From NCBI RefSeq assembly GCF_030272615.1, contig NC_081408.1, positions 66,226,546 to 66,290,545 on the forward strand: a DNA stretch of 64,000 bases, read 5' to 3'. Positions 59,685 through 64,000 of the stretch are shown here, piece after piece. The translations under genes and the position numbers were made by a program. Under the pieces are notes generated by a model, which was not told the DNA's origin, did no database searches, and was given only the letters and a program-made list of their open reading frames with translations. Every line of letters begins with the position of its first letter. The first letter of the stretch is position 1. Source of the DNA: Cryptomeria japonica (lineage: Eukaryota > Streptophyta > Pinopsida > Cupressales > Cupressaceae).

Positions 59685-60750
59685 CTACACTTGGTGCTCC
59701 TTGGGCACCGCATCCTCATAATGTCTCCTATAGTACTCCACCTCCTTGGCTCTCAAAGCCAGCTCTCTCAAGGTGTCTCTCATTGGACCACCTATTGCAG
59801 CTCTCTGCAAACTCGCTACGAGCTCCTCTGCTCGACTCCACCGCTCTATCTTAGTATCATGCTCTATGGTCAGCTGAGTAATCTAACGCTGATGCACCAG
59901 TAATTGTGTCTGCAAGTGTTGAAATAACAATAGTAGTGATCTAATCTGCACATCCTTTGCATGCATCGGAATCCGCATCTGCAAGGGTACCTATGAAGGG
60001 GTATCCCCTATCCTACTACCTGTCCTCAGTGCAGGTGGAGGTAAAACATCTGACCTCCTCCTCTAGGCCAGTCATCGCACGTCATCATACCCTTCCACTA
60101 TTGCTATCACCTCCCCAACCCTCTTGTTACCCTCAGCTCTGATAGCCAAACCTCCTCTCCCTCTATCCATCATAGCTCACCGCACAACTCTCTTCGCCCG
60201 TATCTTGCTATCACCACCATCTCCTCCCCTATCTCCTCTCCTCCCCTAATCCAAACTCCCTCTATCTCCTCACTGACCTCGGCCACCTCCTCTGCCATCT
60301 CTGCCATCATCTCCTCCTCCATAACCACCACCCTCATTTACCTCCTAATCGTCATCAAAAGTCAGAATCATCTCAGTTGGATCCGATATCATGGCCACCG
60401 CACACGCTAGAAAGAGTGATGCAAACTCATTAGTCATCCCTGCATCCACTATCTTAGGGGTATAATCCCAAATCTAGTCGGCTGCATGAAAGAACTCCTC
60501 CACTATTTCCGCGCTATCAATTGTAGGTCCCCAATCCCTAATTGAATATCCTATCTCCGTTGAGCATAAAAACAGGCTCCTTGTGGAATCCCCTCCTATC
60601 GACCATACTATCGCAACACCTGGCTATGCAGAAACCTCTCAATAATGTCTCTATCAGCCTATGTCAATCATGGTATCAAGGACCACGGTCTCATAAATCA
60701 CTCATGTGACTGAACCACTCCAAGACACTCCTATCAAAAAGTGAAACAAG
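59685..60750 (-). pseudogene. antisense ORF in the Tat element 3' region, decayed
   Basis: Read on the minus strand through its stops, one frame from 60545 to 59685 gives clear protein: 'IRDWGPTIDSAEIVEEFFHA', 'VDAGMTNEFASLFLACAVA', a Gly/Arg/Asp-rich stretch, 'MDRGRGGLAIRAEGNKRVG', 'MRIPMHAKDVQIRSLLLLF' (from 59978) and 'MRDTLRELALRAKEVEYY', ending TAG 59685-59687. Upstream (60750-60560), after a frameshift, lie 'DRSVLEWFSHMSDL', 'ADRDIIERFLHSQVL' and 'EGIPQGACFYAQRR'. About ten internal stops are TAG or TGA. Antisense ORFs between integrase and the 3' LTR are known in some Tat-clade elements; their function is not established. The C-terminal part is helical, likely coiled coil. Confidence 0.75.
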
Positions 60751-60884
60751 TCCAATATCAATTTCATCCTCACAACATAGATACCAAAATCAAATTCATA
60801 TTAAAAACTTGAAACTTTGAAAATCTAAATCAAGTTCCACATCATATCAATCCATTTTCATATCTAAATCATATCAACTTGAAA

Positions 60885-61045
60885 CACAAATCAAGTTTCA
60901 CATCCATATGAACTTGTAAAACAACTCAAGTTCCACAATCAAATCAACTTGCAACACAACTCAAGTTTCACATCCATATCAACTTGCAAAACAACTCAAG
61001 TTCCACAATCAATACAACTTGTAAAACAACTGAAGCTCCACATTC
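60885..61045. repeat. 35-bp tandem repeat, about 5 copies
   Basis: The CAAGTT (or GAAGCT) anchor recurs at 60892, 60927, 60962, 60997 and 61032, exactly 35 apart. Neighbouring units alternate between two types (TTTCACATCCATAT and TTCCACAATCAAAT), giving a 70-bp higher-order period. Confidence 0.9.
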
Positions 61046-61264
61046 ATATTAAAAACCACATCATATCAAATTTGCATCAAATCTATATCAACTTGAAAAA
61101 TCACAAATCAAATCAAGTTATATCAGAACTCATATTGGACAAACTTATCAAAATAATGACAGCAGACACGCAGATTGACAATTTACACCTATCTCGATAA
61201 AACTGGCAAAAACTTACCTATCTTTCTTCATCCAAAATCCTACTTTACCCAACAAATTTTTCCC

Positions 61265-61705
61265 ATGTGCTAAACTATTTTATCTATGTGCTAAACTTGT
61301 TATCATGTGCTACCCTATCCTTGCCAAGCATTGCCGAATCTACCCTATGTGCTACCCTTTTCTACCAAAGCACCACCTAACCTACCCCAAGTGCTAAAAC
61401 TACCCTATGCGCTATTCTATCCTGCTCTTGTGCTGCATATTAATCCCTATGCAATAGGTCATACCTACGTGCTATCTAGATGTACCCATGCAACCCACTA
61501 GAAACCTATGCGCTAGGTATCTCCTATGTGCTACCCGTTTTACCCTTTGTGCTACCTTGTGACCCCAGTGTGCTAAACTAATTCTACGTGCTATCCTAAC
61601 CTAGTGATGCTCTACCCTACACCTTTCAAATGCTACCCTAATCCATTAAAACCTATGCGCTACGAAATTTATCGTATGCGCTATGCTTTGACCCCGATGT
61701 GCTAA
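61265..61705 (-). repeat. 21-nt period array, block 3, inverted orientation
   Basis: On the plus strand ATGYGCTAM-type cores, the reverse complement of the leader core, occur at 61265, 61286, 61305, 61347, 61389, 61407, 61428, 61449, 61467, 61488, 61508, 61526, 61547, 61568, 61586, 61607, 61628, 61655, 61676 and 61697. Steps are mostly 21 or 42, with 18 and 27 as the usual exceptions. On the minus strand it lies about 500 bp upstream of the antisense ORF. Confidence 0.95.
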
Positions 61706-62280
61706 AACGTAAAATCCGCATGATAAAATCAAAAACATGATCAAAAATGACAAAATAAAAAATCCAAAAGGGGTCAAAAAAGTTGACTTACTAGTGCTCC
61801 ATATGTGGTAGGCCTCTGATACCTCCAAACGTGCTCGAATCGATGAGAAGAATACGAAACTGGCATGTTGACTTCTCTCCAAAAATCACTTTCTGCAAAG
61901 TTAACAAGAACAAATGAGACAAAAGAAATCACTTTTTCCCTTAATATAGCATAAATTAAAATTAGGGTTACATGGAGGGATGCGTAAAATTTCTCACGGT
62001 ATCTCCTACAACCCTACCAAATGGCAATATCGGGAGATGAATCAAATTACCGCATTCAAAATAGACAAAATTGTACAATGCAATGAAATTTATCAAATTT
62101 ATCTAAATCAAATCAAATTTTCAAAAAAATTTATTCATCTCCTGAGGGGGCATTATCAACATCATTTATCAAATTTGGGGCACGACTTAAAAATCTCAAA
62201 ACAACATAAAAAATTGATCATAACTAAATCATGACAACACATCATTTTCTTTGAATCAACATGTGCACACATGTCACTTC
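61706..62280. other. Gypsy 3' region between array and polypurine tract
   Basis: A minus-strand ORF (61882-61646, 78 codons) runs into block 3 and ends in xAHR repeats. Apart from that I see no gene-like signal. Confidence 0.4.
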
Positions 62281-62294
62281 AAAGAGGGACAAAT
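62281..62294 (+). other. polypurine tract of the Gypsy element
   Basis: AAAGAGGGACAAAT abuts the 3' LTR. It is less pure than usual because of the C and T. Confidence 0.65.
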
Positions 62295-63735
62295 TGTAGA
62301 TGTATAAAAATGATGATATTCCTAAATGAATATTTAATGTTCATTTTATTCTCATTCCTCTATTTAATTAAGTAAATTATTCAATTTATTTAGTTAAATT
62401 CACTTAAGCCCTTTTTGCATAATTTAATTGAATAAATTAGTTTATTTAATTAAAAACCCTTCACTCTACTTTTAATTAAATTCAAATTTAATTAAATAGT
62501 TACCCCAGTTAAATAAATCTAATTTATTTAAATCCCCAACTTGCAACCAAATTGAAATAAAGTAATTTTATTTAATTAGTTCTATTTTCCCTCACCCACT
62601 TGCATTTTCCTACATATCCCACTTGCCTCCTAACCCTATTCCTAATTTCTTCTAGAATCCATCTAATCCTAATCAATTAGCCTAAATTCCATTATCCCCT
62701 TTCCCTAAATTTGAGGAGGTCACTTCTCAAATTTGGAGTAAAGTCTTCAAAAGGCATTAAAGCCTTTATCCATTCAACAAGCTAACTTATTGAATACCCC
62801 CAAATTTGGAAGGACTCTTACAAATTTGTCCCCCAAAGTCTTCAAACCATTAATGGTTAACTAACCCTTATTGGTGTGGTTAGAGACTTTTTGACTAACT
62901 CAACCTCCATCTAACCCAAGGGTCTCATCAAGCATTTATTGCTTTGACCATGGTTATTTTTTTAACCTTTGCACAAGAGTTTACCCCTTGGGTAAAACTT
63001 TTATCCATTGGATAACCCTAACCTAACCTTAACCCTTACATCCTAAGGTAACCATGAGGTATTCTCAAGCATTTAATGCTTCTTACATCTCCTCTCAGCC
63101 AGCCTTATGTTGACAATTGTCGCCATTTCATTGGTGAAAATTGAAAACATGGATTGACAACTTTCAAACTCGACCCTTGATTAACTCTTTCAATCTTGAC
63201 CATCCACTGCCCTATTTTTACTATAAATAGAGCTCTCATTCCTCTATTTTTAAGGATCCATGCAAGCTTTAGTATCTTATTTATGTTCAATTTTATTAAC
63301 ACATCTAGCTTCTCTTTGTTATAGGAGTAAATCTAATAAACATTTTAGACTATTTCCTTTATCATTAGCTTAACTCATAAACTAGTATATCATGTTAGGA
63401 TAGTATTGCTACTAGTCTTGTCATCTTATAATCTAGTTTATTGCATTTGTAGAATCACGCATAGATAGGATGCATTTTCATGACTAAATCAATCATAAGC
63501 ATCCCTCGTTCTAGCATTTGTCATCCCTAAGTTACTTTTCTCAATGATCTGAGAGCAAAGGCATTGGCTTGAGGGACCTTGTGAGATAGAGAACCATGGA
63601 ACCATCCTTGGGAAGTCAAGTCATTCTTCATGACTCCATAACTTGCACCAAGTAGTCCCGTGGGTGTGTGGACAAGCCTCTTTAATCTTTAATTTTCACA
63701 TTTTAAATTTCATCACCCCACTTTTCCCGCATACA
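62295..63735 (+). repeat. 3' LTR of the Tat/Gypsy element
   Basis: Starts TGTAGATGTATAAAAATG, ends CCCGCATACA, followed by GTATG. It matches 31590-33029 along its length with scattered differences. Confidence 0.95.
63222..63229 (+). promoter_or_regulatory. TATA box of the Gypsy 3' LTR
   Basis: TATAAATA in the same context as 32516-32523. Confidence 0.7.
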
Positions 63736-64000
63736 GTATGTATTGTCTTAGTTTATATCTCAGGCGATGAAATTTTTTGCAAGTATGTTTGACAACACTT
63801 TATCTCATAACTATGGTTCTTGGCCTTGTAATGATGAATAACTATGTATTAGTTGGCTTATTCCAACTTGTTTGGGCATGAAAATATAGAATATGTGAAC
63901 TTGGAAATGATGTTGGAGGATCATGGAATGATTCTATGTGGTCCACATGATAATGCATGGTATTTTTATTATTACATTGTGTCTTGAGTTGGTTCTCATT
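63736..64000. other. right flank of the Gypsy insertion
   Basis: Starts with the second copy of GTATG. It should continue the partial Copia LTR at 30863-31589, but the LTR end lies outside the window or is unrecognised. No gene seen. Confidence 0.45.

Larger units (their letters stand above)
31590..63735 (+). mobile_element. 32 kb Tat-clade Ty3/Gypsy retrotransposon carrying two nested elements
   Basis: LTRs 31590-33029 and 62295-63735 have almost equal length (1440 and 1441 bp) and near-identical sequence. The 5-bp flanks are an exact duplication, GTATG (31585-31589 and 63736-63740). The interior order is leader, gag, protease, reverse transcriptase, RNase H, second archaeal-type RNase H, integrase, then a long 3' region with an antisense ORF. 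The dual RNase H places it in the plant Tat clade. Removing the nested inserts (39297-47115 plus one AGATC copy; 47890-55573 plus one duplication) leaves about 16.6 kb. Many stops make it non-autonomous now. Confidence 0.95.

Noticed and set aside
1-64000. tRNA, rRNA or other structured RNA genes
   Set aside because: I scanned for the conserved tRNA arms and rRNA blocks and saw only retroelement primer sites. A covariance-model search would be needed to exclude small or divergent RNAs.

Overview
The window is repeat-dominated nuclear DNA from a large-genome land plant, most likely a gymnosperm (inference). Four observations support this. About four fifths of the bases lie in nested LTR retrotransposons. 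The large Gypsy element has the second, archaeal-type RNase H typical of the plant Tat clade. The one recognisable cellular gene is an SRO/RCD1-family (WWE-PARP) locus, a family of land plants. Many premature stops look like CAG-to-TAG or CGA-to-TGA changes, the mark of cytosine-methylation decay. I see no tRNA, rRNA or intact cellular gene.

Layout. Positions 1-1936 hold the 3' part of a decayed ORF of unknown function (folded domain, charged linker, coiled coil). It is interrupted by a 7.6 kb non-autonomous element (1937-9547) with Copia-type LTR ends, primer site and polypurine tract but no pol; it encodes a zinc-knuckle Gag-like protein plus about 3.5 kb of unrecognised ORFs. 9548-13452 is AT-rich with no gene seen. 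13453-20441 is an old Ty1/Copia element on the minus strand. 21698-23179 is a decayed SRO/RCD1-like gene on the minus strand that still shows its intron. 23935-25400 holds simple and tandem repeats. 25867-27810 looks like the LTR and leader of another retroelement. 27818-31589 holds pieces of two further Copia elements.

The second half is one 32 kb Tat-like Gypsy element (31590-63735) with matching LTRs and an exact 5-bp target duplication (GTATG). Two later insertions split its pol gene: an 8 kb gag-protease-only element (39297-47115, exact AGATC duplication) and a 7.7 kb Copia element (47890-55573) that landed 15 bp upstream of the YVDD codons of the reverse transcriptase. Beyond integrase the Gypsy element has a long 3' region with a decayed antisense ORF that shows only when the minus strand is read through its stops.

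The most unusual signal is a set of short repeats with a strict 21-nt period (core TTAGCRCAT plus 12 variable nt). Two blocks lie in the Gypsy 5' leader upstream of gag. A third block lies in the 3' region in inverted orientation, upstream of the antisense ORF. Sense and antisense coding units therefore each have the same array ahead of them. A weaker array of the same period follows the unrelated putative LTR at 26.7-27.0 kb.
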